Assembly (NCBI GenBank): GCA_949987565.1
Contig: OX465107.1
Location: 20,553,654 to 20,617,653, forward strand
From: Luidia sarsii
Lineage: Eukaryota > Echinodermata > Asteroidea > Paxillosida > Luidiidae
Length of the DNA: 64,000 nt
Reading direction: 5' to 3'
Part shown: piece by piece, positions 47,567 to 59,313 of the stretch
How the letters are laid out: every line of letters begins with the position of its first letter
Numbering within the stretch: the first letter of the stretch is position 1
Program-made: the position numbers and the translations under genes
The notes under the pieces: generated by a model
Database searches by the model: none
The model's input: the letters and a program-made list of their open reading frames with translations, nothing else
What the model was told of the DNA's origin: nothing

Positions 47567-47822
47567 AGTGGGATTCGAACCATGCATCAACCTTCTGCAA
47601 TGCAGACGGCCGGACGCGTATTTTTCTTTTCGTAGGAGAGTTAGGGGCAATTTTCATTAAAATACATAATGGGCGTGTCGAATTGTTTTTAAAGAAAATT
47701 ACGACAGAAGAAATTACGACACGGCCATTTATGACAATTGCCCCTAACCATCCTACAAAAAAAACAATTACGCCGAACGGACGCTGTAAAACCGTTGGAC
47801 CACGGCGCTGCGCTGGTTCAAA
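47567..47822 (-). mobile_element. tRNA-derived SINE head split by a MITE
   Basis: On the minus strand the A-box side (CAGCGCCGTGGTCCAACGG) lies at about 47770-47822 and the B-box side (GGTTCGAATCCCACTTGG) at about 47567-47620. The 150-bp foldback between them belongs to another element. Confidence 0.65.
47621..47768. mobile_element. Foldback MITE nested in a SINE
   Basis: Arms TAGGAGAGTTAGGGGCAATT and AATTGCCCCTAACCATCCTA are inverted. The inner words CGTGTCGAATT and AAATTACGACACG also pair. It is flanked by TA on both sides. Confidence 0.75.
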
Positions 47823-47829
47823 TAATACT

Positions 47830-49190
47830 GTGTAAATGTCTGTGTCCAATTCGACCGCATAACATTAGGGTTAAAACTATGATATACCTACTGTTGAAAA
47901 CAACTTGGCCAATTCAACAGTGGGGTAACTGTTAACTGAGGTGTCCGAAATGGCTACGGCCGGAACACGCACGCGTGTCAATGGAGACTGCCTACAGCCG
48001 CTATAGCTGGAATCTTCCGTTGACTCGAGTGTTAATTGAAGCCATAGTCGATACATACGACTACAGCCTAGTAATAAGGCCTAACACTAGTTCAAACGTA
48101 ACCATGTCATCTTGCTCAGTTGGTGTTTTGAGCCATGCACCACCTTCATTCAGGGCAGTACTTTGGAGTCACGCCCGAGATCATAACATGTTTGTGAGTG
48201 GGTGGAATTTTGAGAAGAGCTACCGGTATAGGTCTAATGCTCCATACAATTATTTGGCATTACCCTATACCCGAGTAGAACAGAGTCCTTAAAGGTAATT
48301 ATCCCATATCTGCCGAGTTACGGGATTTCCCGCGGGACGCAGAAAAGCTACAAACGCCGAACTACCGTGAAATCCCGTGGTCTATTTTCAGATTTGTGAA
48401 AATGATAGTGTTATCCCATTCACTATTCTGTTGATATGGTTTATGATATTTTAGATTTTCGTTTATCATAACAAAGTAAATTTCATACTTTTTCCACTGG
48501 TATTATGTTTTTGGGGGTTTTATTTTTTTGAAAACAATTTTCTAGTGTAATACACTTTTTTTTTAGTGTGATAGGGGCATGGGCAGGAACACTGTTTTAT
48601 GCTGTGACCAGTCAGGCAGATATGGGCTATCATTGATCAATCAATCAATCAATCAATTATTAGGCCTATTGTATTTCCCCCTACGTACCACCAAACTACG
48701 GTGAAATGTTCGGTGACGGATTTTTGTTTTAGCTCTGCCGTTGCCGATTAAGAACCGCGCATTGAGTGGTTACTCAATGTGCCATACGCCATTAGCATTC
48801 CTGCCCGTCACCATCGCTGCGTCTCAGTCGGAGGCCGACTGTAGTATAGGCCTATTCATATATCCAGCACACCGGCCCAAGCGGGTCCAATGGCCAGCCG
48901 TGGCAATTGCGCGGCAATCTCCACTAATTCGATGGGAATAATTTTTCAATGTCGTCTTTTCCGCTGGGGGGTGGGGGGACGACGCACGGTTCAGCGGCGC
49001 CGTCTCACGACCGAGAGTCGTCCGGGTGCATATGCCTACAGCCTACGGCCCGCTAGTTGTTGTTTTTTTCCACGAAGTATACGAGGTCTATGGAGAGCCA
49101 TGTGAACCAATCTATGCGCATAGTTGCGCGTACTTCACAAAAAGGGTCCACGAAAGCTGACCTATAATGATTAATTTTAGTCGTGCCACA
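47830..49190. other. Unassigned stretch
   Basis: A (TCAA)n run of five units lies at 48634-48655. No gene was recognised. Confidence 0.4.
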
Positions 49191-49343
49191 ATGTTGAATA
49201 CGTTGCAAATTCTGTCACGCATTTCACGCACTGACCTCATTGGCCGGGATCCGGCCCGCACGTTGTCACGAATGTTTCCCGCATTGGCACGAAATGCGGT
49301 AGGCCTACGTGCCAATGCGCAAACCCAAATGCGTGAGGGTGAC
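49191..49343 (+). CDS. Possible mitochondrial-type N-terminus, interrupted
   Basis: Shortly after an acceptor-like ATTTTAG, an ATG opens MLNTLQILSRISRTDLIGRD and PARTLSRMFPALARNAVG. This Arg- and Leu-rich start resembles a mitochondrial presequence. The frame runs directly into a MITE at 49344. Either a splice (GTAGGC or GTGAGG occur inside) precedes that point, or the frame is chance. Confidence 0.25.
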
Positions 49344-49632
49344 TATAGACCTTTCTTTTCGGTTTACAAAAATTGACCTCCATTTCGTATGGACGGTCGT
49401 CAGCTTCAATAAAATCAACCACAGCTGACAACAGCTTTCGCCTAAAAATGGCTTTTGGACATTCAACAATTAAAGATATGTATCTGTTTTTTGTGATTGA
49501 TAAACATTTTAACATTACTGAGTATGCATGTGGTCGTCCATCATTTTATTACATGCAATGTCTTTGCATTAATCATACGGACGACCATAGTTTGCCAACT
49601 GCGTATGCGACGTAGCAAAAGAAAGGTCTATA
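49344..49632. mobile_element. MITE with TATAGACCTTTCTTTT ends
   Basis: Exact 16-bp inverted ends (TATAGACCTTTCTTTT and AAAAGAAAGGTCTATA). A second inner pair is CGTATGGACGGTCGTC and GACGACC. The TA boundaries fit a TA-duplicating family. Confidence 0.8.
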
Positions 49633-49639
49633 CGCGCGC

Positions 49640-49890
49640 GTGCCCAGGTCAGTCCGCGTGCCCAGGTCAGCCCGCGTGCCCAGGTCAGCCCGCGTGCCCA
49701 GGTCAGCCCGCGTGCCCAGGTCAGCCCTCGAGCCCAAGTCAACACGCGAGCCCAAGTCAACACCCGAGCCCACTGCCCTGGTCAGCCCGCGTGCCCGAGT
49801 CAACACACGTGTCCACTGCCCTGGTAAGCCAACGTGTCCACTGCCAAGGTCAGCGCGCGTGCCCACTGCCCAGGTCAACACGCATGGTTC
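49640..49890. repeat. 18-bp minisatellite
   Basis: Unit GTGCCCAGGTCAGCCCGC, first perfect (five units) then degenerate. It starts within 10 bp of the MITE's right end. Confidence 0.9.
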
Positions 49891-50239
49891 TAAAGAAATA
49901 GCAGCCGATTTCACCAAACCAATCGTAACTTACGATAAATCGCAAAACGATGAGCGATTAACAGAAACCATATACGGTATATCATAACACGATGGGTTAT
50001 CATATCGATCGTAAGTTGAGTTACGATACATCGTAAGGCGTTGTGAAATCCACCTTTGCGAATCGGTTAAGTAACATTCAACTGAGGTTTCCTTCGATAA
50101 TTTTCAGTATGGTTAGAGTTACACAGGATGGCGAGGTGGGCAGAATTCCACATCTCCTTGCCAAAATAGATACAGCCGATTGGAGCCAAAACTCTTCGGC
50201 TGTGCAAGGCAGAACGTATCCTTGGTCAGCCAGATTTGC

Positions 50240-50990
50240 CGTCGGCGTGGGGTCAAAGGTCTTGCATCGAGGGGTGATGAAAGTGCCGGGCAAAATTGGT
50301 CTTAGGATCGGTGGGGGTGGGAGTGGGGCGGGGAGAGTAAGGGACGGGGATGGATTATTACAGAGGGGGGGGGGAAGACCGGTGGGAGACGAAAGCTGTC
50401 GGTGTGACGACCGCCAAACGAGCCGGGAATTCGCAGGCGAGTCACAGCCGAGCGCTGCCAGCAATCCATCACCGCGGACATGGCCACCGATACGATTTGG
50501 CCCTGGGGAGCTGAGCGAGTGAGGGAGAGAGAGAGAGAGAGATCGAGGGGAGCCGTGTTTGCGAATCGACCTAATCCTCCCGTAGTCATAGTGCACGGCT
50601 ACTGCAATGTCCGTGTGTCAAGCACACGGCACAACAGTTCACGCACGCTTGTATACCGGAGAGCCCATCTGTACCAACGGACGACGCACGAGTTGTGTGA
50701 CGGGTGCCAGCCTTACAGCTACCTACGGACATATCACAGAACAGACGGGAATTCACTCACGTTTCTCTGTTTTCGTTTGTCTCTGCCTGTCATCGGCGCG
50801 ATCGTCAGCGATACAGATCCCTTCCGATTGCCGGTCCCTGCCTTTCCCTTCCTCCCAGTCCACGCGGCGATAGCGCCAGTGAGCGGTGCGGTAGAGAGCG
50901 TTCGCACACGCGTGCGCGAGAGGGGCGGGGTATTGTGGAGGGAGAGAGAGGTCGGGATGTGCCCAATAAAATTAAGCGGTGATAATGCGG
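50240..50990. promoter_or_regulatory. CpG-rich promoter-like region
   Basis: High CG content over 750 bp, with G-runs at 50305-50380 and a short GA run at 50525-50545. Minus-strand donor-like CAGAGAAAC/GTGAGT lies at 50750-50760, after a frame ending MTGRDKRKQRN. The stretch may hold a first exon, but the reading frame is undecided. Confidence 0.35.
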
Positions 50991-51009
50991 TCACGCTGAA
51001 GTTGTACAT

Positions 51010-51246
51010 GTACTCCTCCCTCTCTCTATTTCTCTCTCCCCTTCTCTCTCCCTATCTCCCTCCCTCAACTCTCTCTTCCTCCACCACATCCCCATCTCTG
51101 TCTCTCTCCCACCTTCCCTCTCAATCACTCTCCCTCCCTCTCTGTCTATCTCTATCTCTCCCACTTATCTCTCCCCCTCCCCTCTCGCTCTCCCCCATCT
51201 CACCACCTCTGTCTCTCTCCCACCCTCCCGCTCAATCACTCTCCCT

Positions 51247-51288
<42 letters not shown>

Positions 51289-51590
51289 CCACCTCTCTCT
51301 CCCCCTCTATCTCTCCCTCCACCTCACCCCTCTCTCTCCGTCTTTATAGGTCTATCTGTCTCTCTCTCCCTCCCTCTCTCTCCTCTCTCTCTCTCTTCCT
51401 CCACCACCCCACCCTCTCTCTCTCTTTTTCCAACCTCCCTCTCCATCTCTCTCCCTCCCTTTCTATCTGTCTTTCCCTAGGCCTATCTCTCCCACCTCTC
51501 TCTCCCCCTCTCTCCCTCCACCACCGCCTCTCTCTCTATCTTTCCCTATCTCTCTCTAGCTCTCTGTCTCTCTCTCCCTCGTTCCTCCTT
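51010..51590. repeat. CT-rich (CTCTCTCCC)n tract
   Basis: Pyrimidine-rich on the plus strand, opposite in sense to the arrays at 52.6, 54.5 and 58.2 kb. Confidence 0.95.
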
Positions 51591-51599
51591 CCATATTGA

Positions 51600-52555
51600 A
51601 TATTGCTTGAGCTCAGTTCGTCCAATTGCTTGCGCCCGTACACCCGTGCCCATCGCGTGCCGCGTGTCCTCCGTGTGTCATTGGTAATTATAATAACGTT
51701 CATAATGTGCAGCTCCTCCGCACCGCATGCAATTTGAACCACATACACACATGTAAAGCGCTGGATTATTGAAAAAAAAGGGTTACCTATAGCCTAGCTC
51801 TCCTCCCCCCAACGTGCATGCAGTATACGGCGCGGTTCAGATGCTCGGGGCAGTGGCAGAGGTAAAGACAACGGCCTCCGTACAAAGATGCACAGCGTGT
51901 TTGATGGCGAGAAACCTTGCTCGGTACATCGACAGCCCAAATCGTCAACGATTTTATTGACTTCTGCTTTTGGGTGCGGCCGATTCGATTTCGGCCGTTC
52001 CGCATGCGCGCGGTAAACGCTTTCGGAACGATTCCGAAATGTCTCCTTTTCTCCAGAGAAACTGACGATTGATTGATTGGGGGAGGGGGAGAGACGAGAG
52101 AAAAGACGAAGGGAAAGGGTTTCTATGGCAACGGAGGAATTTGAAAAGGGAATGTCCTCTTGCACTGAATGATGAAGACAACAACAACGAAGAGGCGAAA
52201 TATGTTATGCGTGTTCAAAACAAAGCAATGTCTGGTCGTGTCAATAAAAAATAACTTAAGTGGATGATGTGACCTTCCTATTGAAGATCGCAGATAAAAC
52301 ACGTCTATGTATTCCACGCGTGTAACCCATTTTGTTTCTTAGGGGCTGTTCCCAGTTCATTTCTGGGGCGCGCATTCTCTCCCGATGCATGCTGGCAGTG
52401 TCCGGAAAGTGGGCAGCAAAGGCGCGCCACGAAATCCCGTCATGGACCGATGTACAGTGTACATGTATGTTCGTGCCGGTAGAGGCATGCGGTCGCGCGC
52501 CGGCTAATTATAAACAACTTGGCGGTGGTCGGGCTGAGTGATTTGTGAAATCGTC
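51600..52555. other. Unassigned, moderately CpG-rich
   Basis: Mixed-composition unique DNA between two large arrays. No supported exon was found. Confidence 0.4.
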
Positions 52556-53860
52556 TTCGACGGGGGAGGGGAAGGGGTGGGGAGGAGGATAGAGAAGGGG
52601 GAGGAGGATAGAGAAGGGGGAGGAGGAGGGGGAGGAGGAGGAGGACATAGAGGAGGTGGAGGAGGAGGATAGAGGAGGTAGGGAGGGGAGGAGGATAGAG
52701 GTAGAGGAGGAGGAGGGCAGGATGATGAGGTAGAGGAGGATGGGGAGGAAGATAGAGGAGGGGAGGAGGAGGAGAGGAGAAGAGGAGGGAGGGAGAGGAG
52801 GAGGGGAGTAGTATAGAGGAGGAGGAGGATAGATGAGGTGGAGGAGGAGGAGGAGGATAGAGGAGGTGGGAGGGGAGGATAGAGGCGGGGAGGAGGAGGA
52901 GGGGGATAGAGGAATTGGAGGAGGAGGATAGAGGAGGTAGGGAGGGAAGACGATAGAGGTAGAGGAGGAGGAGGACAGGATGATGAGGTGGAGGAGGATG
53001 GGGAGGAAGATAGAGGAGGGGAGGAGGAGGAGAGGAGAAGAGGAGGGAGGGAGAGGAGGAGGGGAGTAGTATAGAGGAGGAGGAGGATAGATGAGGTGGA
53101 GGAGGAGGAGGAGGATAGAGGAGGTAGGGAGGGGAGGAGGATAGAGGTAGAGGAGGAGGAGGGCAGGATGATGAGGTGGAGGAGGATGGGGAGGAAGATA
53201 GAGGAGGGGAGGAGGAGGAGAGGAGAAGAGGAGGGAGGGAGAGGAGGAGGGGAGTAGTATAGAGGAGGAGGAGGATAGATGAGGTGGAGGAGGAGGAGGA
53301 GGATAGAGGAGGTGGGAGGGGAGGATAGAGGCGGGGAGGAGGAGGAGAGGGATAGAGGAATTGGAGGAGGAGGATAGAGGAGGTAGGGAGGGAAGACGAT
53401 AGAGGTAGAGGAGGAGGAGGGCAGGATGATGAGGTGGAGGAGGATGGGGAGGAAGATAGAGGAGGGGAGGAGGAGGAGAGGAGAAGAGGAGGGAGGGAGA
53501 GGAGGAGGGGAGTAGTATAGAGGAGGAGGAGGATAGATGAGGTGGAGGAGGAGGAGGAGGATAGAGGAGGTGGGAGGGGAGGATAGAGGCGGGGAGGAGG
53601 AGGAGGGGGATAGAGGAATTGGAGGAGGAGGATAGAGGAGGTAGGGAGGGAAGACGATAGAGGTAGAGGAGGAGGAGGACAGGATGATGAGGTGGAGGAT
53701 GGGGAGGAGGATAGATGAGGGGAGGATAGAGGAGGGGAGGAGGAGGAGGGGAGAAGGAGGAGGGAGAGGAGGAGGGGGAGTAGGATAGAGGAGGAGGAGA
53801 GGGATAGAGGAGGAGGGCTGCATGATGAAGTGGAGGAGGATGGGGAGGATGATAGAGGAT
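52556..53860 (+). repeat. GGA-rich array with 446-bp super-repeat
   Basis: Purine-only GAGGAGGAG DNA. The landmark GTAGTATAGAGG occurs at about 52808, 53066, 53254 and 53512, spacings of 258, 188 and 258 bp, so a 446-bp unit is duplicated. Long Pro/Ser/Leu frames (over 400 codons) on the minus strand are artefacts. Confidence 0.95.
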
Positions 53861-54250
53861 CATCTCCGTCTCTCCGTCTCTACCTGTCCCCCCGTCTCTC
53901 TCTACCACTCTCTACCCATTTCTATATCCCCCTCACTCTCTTACCCGTCCCGTCCTGTCTCTCTGTATGTCTCTCTCGGTGACTCTATAATCATGTATCT
54001 CTTCGTCTCTCTGTCTCATTCTGGCTCTCTATCTGTCACTCTGTCTTTCCCTGTCTCAGCTCCCCATCACTCCGTCACTCTCAGTAACTATCGGGCTCCC
54101 TCTGACTCTGCCTCTCTCCCTATTCTCTCTACACTCTGTCGGTCTGATTGTGTCTCCCCCCCCCCTCTTTCTCTCCTTCCCTCCTGTCTGTTTATGTCTC
54201 TTTCCTTCCCCTCTTTCCCCTCTACACGTCTCTCAACTCTTGCTCTTTTG
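53861..54250. repeat. CT-rich degenerate stretch
   Basis: CTCTGTCTC-type words without a clear period follow the purine array, giving a sharp purine-to-pyrimidine switch at about 53865. Confidence 0.8.
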
Positions 54251-54489
54251 GGCGAGGTCTAATTATGTTTTTACGAGTGGCGAGTGACGAACGTTGCCGG
54301 GGTAGTATGATGACAAGTGGGGGAGTCGGCCACCTTTGGTATCCGGGGTTTTTTTTGCTGGAAGTGCGGGTGTGTAAGTCGGCCGTGAAACACACGGTTA
54401 ATTGTTGTCATAACTGTGTCATCGCTGTCATCATATTTTTTAATCCGAGGAAAAGGGGGTCTCAATATCATGATTCATGAAGGGTATAT

Positions 54490-55235
54490 TCAGAGAGGGG
54501 AGTGGAGGGAGGGAGGGAGGCAGGCAGGCAGGGATGCAGGGAGGCAGGCAGGCAGGCAGGCAGGGAGGAAAGGAGGAAGGGGATATAGAAAGAGAGGGAG
54601 GGGAGGGAGAGAGGGAGGGAGGGAGAGAGGGAGGGAGGGAGAGAGGGAAGGAGGAAGGGGAGGCAGAAAGAGAGGGGAGGGGAGGCAGGCAGGGAGGCAG
54701 GCAGGGAGGCAGGCAGGGAGGCAGGCAGGGAGGCAGGGAGGCAGGGAGGCAGAGAGGCAGGGAGGCAGGGAGGCATGGAGGGAAGGAGGAAGGGGAGATA
54801 GAAAGGGAGGGAGGAAAGGGAGAGAGGGAAGGAGGAAGGGGAGACAGAAAGAGAGGGGAGGGGGGGCAGGCAGGCAGGCAGGGAGGGAGGCAGGAAGGGA
54901 GGCAGGGAGGCAGGGAGGCAGGGAGGCAGGGAGGGAAGGAGGAAGGGGAGACAAAAAGAGAGGGAGGGAGGGAGAGAGGGAAGGAGGAAGGGGAGGCAGA
55001 AAGAGAGGGGAGGGGAGGCAGGCAGGCAGGCAGGCAGGCAGGGAGGGAGGGAGGCAGGGAGGCAGGGAGGCAGGGAGGCAGGGAGGCAGGGAGGCAGGGA
55101 GGCAGGGAAGCAGGGAGGGAAGGAGGAAGGGGAGATAGAAAGGGAGGGAGGGAGGGAAGAAGGAAGGGGAGACAGAAAGAGAGGGAGGGGACGGAGAGAG
55201 GGAGGGAGGGAGAGACTAGAGAGGGAAGAATTAGA
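54490..55235 (+). repeat. GGCA/GGGA tetranucleotide array
   Basis: Blocks of (GGCA)n and GGCAGGGA alternate with GGAAGGAGGAAGGGGA linkers. The linker spacing suggests several block duplications. Confidence 0.95.
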
Positions 55236-55328
55236 ACGTGATATCCTGAATTGAATGCACGCTCCAATTGTGACCTTTCAACGGAGATTCGAGGTTTTCA
55301 ATTTCGGCTTCACGAGAGTCGTTCCGCT

Positions 55329-55553
55329 TTACCGGTCTCCCCTCCTCAGTTTTGTCTTGCCGACCACACAACTGGCAGCGTCGGGCGTCCGGGATGACTT
55401 CGTCCATTTGTCAAAGTTGGGTCCAGGGCTGACGCCCCGCACGGCCTTCATTATTTCCATCGTCTTGTCCCTCGAGAGCCGAACCGAACCGCACCCACGC
55501 TTCGCTGATGACGATGGCAACTCTGGTTGGAACTCGTACGTGACTATCCCCAT
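55329..55553 (-). CDS. Possible short gene or terminal exon, unknown protein
   Basis: An ATG at 55553 in good context (AAGC ATG G) opens MGIVTYEFQPELPSSSAKRG, then GSVRLSRDKTMEIMKAVRG, 74 codons in all, ending in TAA at 55329. Alternatively GGATAG at 55544-55549 is an acceptor, and the frame is the last exon of a longer gene (phase 1). The peptide is strongly basic and polar with an amphipathic LSRDKTMEIMKAV segment. GC-rich third positions support coding on this strand; the opposite frame is poorer. If the ATG is used, Gly2 and Thr5 could allow myristoylation. Family not recognised. Confidence 0.45.
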   Translation of the reverse strand: MGIVTYEFQPELPSSSAKRGCGSVRLSRDKTMEIMKAVRGVSPGPNFDKWTKSSRTPDAASCVVGKTKLRRGDR

Positions 55554-55640
55554 GCTTTGTGCTTTTATTGTGGAGGTCCAAAATAAAGCCTCAAACGTAC
55601 ACAAACCCATCGCAGACCACCTTGGGTTTTTTTTTTATTA

Positions 55641-56215
55641 AAAGGTCAGATGGTTACTTTTCATTAGCACAGCGTATATACCGGCTCGCTTTTGTGCTGG
55701 GGATACCGTCTGGCCCGGAGCGTACGTGGGAAACGCAGCTCCCCGCACGGCTCACAGCGTACGTGGGAAAAGCAACCCTTCCTGTCGCAATGTTCTAAGG
55801 GGAGGAGGGGGGAAATAATGTTTCGTGTATAGATCGGGAGGTTTGCAAGCAAAACAGCTCCGGGGTGAAGCAGTTGGATTTGCCCAACAACGCCGATGCT
55901 GGCAGTGATAAGTTTCAATCCGAACACTCCAGCCCGCCCGCCCGACCACAGATTAGAATTTACAGCCGGGCCGCGCACCAAGGAAGTCGTGTGTCATAAC
56001 TGCGCCGACAGTGAAACGCATTCCCACCAACACCCGCATACTAATTCGAAGATCATTCGATTAACAATGACAAATCCAACGGAGTCAATCGAAATGTTCA
56101 GACGCACACACGCACGCACAAAATGCGGGTTGATTTCGACCGTGAAGAAAACTTCGACGCTGGAAATCGTAACGCCACAAAAGCCACAAAATGACAACAA
56201 TAACGTTGGGCATAC
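55641..56215. other. Unassigned stretch
   Basis: Mixed composition; no splice-supported exon. Confidence 0.4.
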
Positions 56216-56578
56216 CTTTAAAGTCCCTACACAACATTGGTAAGAGCGAAAAACAGAAACGTTCACAGATTAACATGGAAACTTATACAGTTTGAAGGTG
56301 GTTATGGTAGAAACCTCGCACTGAATATTTTTGTCTAAAATGCTGTATTTTTTTAGCAAAGAGTAAAGAAATCGTCTCACACCTAGATCTAAACGATTTT
56401 TTCGGAACAATACGTTGATTGCTGCATTTTCGCGAAACAAATGAAGCGGTTTTCCCTATTTTCTCGAGACTCGGTTGGCGGATTGAGGTGAAATTTTCAC
56501 AGGTGGCATTACATTGGATCAGACAACGTATGGATGCTATTCTTCGACCGCGACCAATGTTGTGTTATCCCTTTAAAG
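56216..56578. mobile_element. MITE family Y2, complete copy
   Basis: Inverted ends CTTTAAAGTCCCTACACAAC and GTTGTGTTATCCCTTTAAAG; 363 bp. Its AACATTGG-type ends relate it to family Y. Confidence 0.85.
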
Positions 56579-56989
56579 CCCCTAATAATGACAACAATAG
56601 CTGGCCATACCTTTAAGGTAAACAAAAAAAGAAGCCCTGCACGACCTTTCGCAACTGTTCTCGCGTCAAGGAGAAAATAAATCATGTTCGCTCGCTCTAC
56701 CGCTGGACGAAGTTAATTTATTAGATCAAGCCGATGTACAGGCAGGAGTATTAATACACCGCACCGGATGTGATGTTGTGGGGGTTGGGTGGGTTGGGGG
56801 GAAGGAGAGTGGCTCCGTGTGAAAGTACACGTATCGTGCGATTTCGTCATTTTGTTTTGTTTTGGGCGGGGGGTATGTTCGGGTATATTGTGCGGTGGGG
56901 AAGGAATTGGCCAGCGCCGACCCGCCGTATCCAATGCTCACCGCTGTCTAAACAGACCTGCCCTATAGTGAGTAGGGAGTCTGACCTTT

Positions 56990-57720
56990 GAAATGAATTG
57001 GATAGCGGTGGGCGTACGTACGTGAGTGTATTCACGACGCAGACGGCAACGGCCCTCGATGGACGTTGGAACGCAATGCGCTGTAAACATTGTACAGCGC
57101 CAAATTTAATCCCATTTTCTACTGTTTTAGCGTGCATGGAGATTGCAGGAACGCTACACAGTGATGAGGGTCTGGGTTTCGTTTTTCGTAGCGTTGGAAT
57201 TCTTTTTCACCCAGTCGTGTTGCTAAAACGAGAAATGTTTTAGGTCCTAATCTACTTCGAAGAGGTAGGGTTACTCGTGGGGCTGGGGGTGGGTATGGGT
57301 GGTTTAAGTGGGTAGATGGTAGAGGGTGTAAAGGAGGCTAATTTTGGTATACGTACTCTTGGCTGCGTGCATTCACTCCCCACGTTCATCCGCCGCGTCG
57401 CTCCGCTCAGGGTCGGATATGCGCCGTGCATTCCAGGCACCGCGCCGAAAACCGATGCACTGTGCGCCGGCGAGTCCCCCCGCAATCGAATTATCGTCCG
57501 AGTTCAATTTCGGCCGGCCTGTCTTCTTCCCCCTCTGCCTCTCTTGTCTGTGTGTCCCTCTCTCTCCCTCTCTTCCTCTCTCTCGGTCTGCCGGTGTATA
57601 GGACGGTAATATACGGCGCACCCACACACACAGTGATTTCGTCGCGGGGACCTATACTCTATCCTCCGGGCAGTGCTGTACAGAATCCGCCGCCGCCCGG
57701 TTCCTCCGGCTGTGTTTCAT
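56990..57720. promoter_or_regulatory. CpG-rich promoter-like region
   Basis: CG-rich unique sequence with open frames on both strands. A plus-strand donor-like GTACGTAC/GTGAGT follows a 10-codon ATG frame at 56994. Too little is seen to call a gene. Confidence 0.3.
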
Positions 57721-58179
57721 ACGAAGCGGACGCCGACTGTAATGCCCCGGTGGAGACACGGGCTGCGTTGATAGGGGGGGGGGGGTAGAAAGAGAGTGGC
57801 AGAGAGAGAGAGAAAACGATAAAGCTGGGTACGGTAGACTATACTGAGCTAGTCGACTAGTCTCTCTTCCCTTCTTTCTCCCCCTCGCAATCCCCTTCTC
57901 ACAATGCCCGCTCCGAGTCTGCACTGTATACGCGAGGGCTCACTGCCGACGCATGCACGAGAAACGAATGCCTCGCTAGCTAGCCGGCCTTGTGTACAGT
58001 ATGTCTGTACTGTATAGACCGCCAGGGCATGCTTCCCGAAAACACGCTGCCAGGAAAAGTCCGTGCCGATACAGAAACCTCTCTCACTCACTCGCTCTCT
58101 CTCTCTCTCTTTCTTTCTCTCTTCCCCTGTGGCAGCAAACGCGTCAATGGGGATACCGATTCGCTCTGAATAACTAATC

Positions 58180-58990
58180 TGAGGAGGGAGAGGGAGCTAC
58201 AGAGAGGGAGAGAGAGGGGCGATAGAGGGGAGTGGGGTGGAGAAAAGGGGGTAGAGGGATGGGGGAGAGGGAAGAGGGGTGGAGAAAAAGGGGAGAAGGA
58301 TGGAGAGAGAAGGATGGAGGGAGGGGGAGAGGGATGGAGAAAGAGAAGGAAGAGGGATGGAGAGAGAGAGGGGGAGAAAGGGATGGAGAGAGGGGAGAGG
58401 GTGGAGGGAGCGGGCGGGATGGAGAAAGAGAGGGAGAGAGATTGAGAGAGAGATGGATGGAGGAAATGGCTGGAGAGAGGTGAGAGGGACGCAGAGGGAT
58501 GGAGAGAGAGAGGGGGAGAAAGGGATGGAGAGAGGGGAGAGGGTGGAGAGAGCGAGCGGGATGGAGAAAGAGGGAGAGATGGATGTATAGAGAGGGGGAG
58601 GGATGGGGAAAGAGAGGGAGAGAGATTGAGAGAGAGATGGATGGAGAAAATGGATGGAGAGAGGTGAGAGGGACGCAGAGAGAGGGATAGAGAGAGGGGA
58701 GAGGGATGGAGAGAGGGGGGCAGAGGGGAGAGTGATGGGGAGAGAGGGAGAGGGGTGGACAGAGAGGGATTATGGTTGTAGAGAGAAGGGGAGATTGGGA
58801 GAGAGGGGATGGAGAGAGGGAGAGAGAGAAAGAGAGGGGAGAGAGGGGATGGATGGAAAGAGAGGAGAGGAGAGGCGGGAGATTGCCGGAGAGAGGAGAG
58901 GGGGTGCATGAAAAGAGAGGCCGGGATCGGAGAGAGGGCAGATGGATGGAAAGAGAGGTGGAAAGAGAGGGGAGAGGGGAGATTGATTGA
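58180..58990 (+). repeat. GGAGAGAG/GATGGAGAG array
   Basis: Purine-rich array with block repeats of GGGATGGAGAGAGAGAGG and GGAGAAAGAGAGGGAG. It ends in (GATT)n at 58981-59010. Confidence 0.95.
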
Positions 58991-59313
58991 TTAATTGATT
59001 GATTGATTAATGAATTCATTTTTCGTCTGCGTTAACAATACAGAAATTTGTTTTCCACCGGGCAACAAAGAGGATCCTAAAAGGCCGCACATATATAAAA
59101 AAAAAAAAAAAAAAAAGTAAAAGGAAGAGAGAGAGGGGGAGCACTCGAGATGGAGATTCGCTCGTGCTAGATTCAGACAATTTCAGAGTGCGTGAAACTC
59201 AAATATTGCGCGTGCATAATGTTCCCGCTTATGAATTAGTTGGGGAGGAGTGGGGGACATTAGGCAATGCATGTAGCCTACAGCGGTCCAACCAATCCTT
59301 TATTTATTTATAA

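Noticed and set aside
50078..50596. 172-codon minus-strand frame
   Set aside because: Passes through a C-run and a CT-rich tract; no splice support.
52504..53908. 439- and 466-codon Pro/Ser/Leu frames on the minus strand
   Set aside because: Artefacts of the stop-poor GGA array; two frames open at once.
54440..55267. Pro/Leu- and Gly/Arg-rich frames of 240-275 codons
   Set aside because: They lie in the GGCA/GGGA array; no unique sequence and no splice sites.
58088..59019. Ser/Pro/Leu frames of over 270 codons
   Set aside because: Simple-sequence origin.
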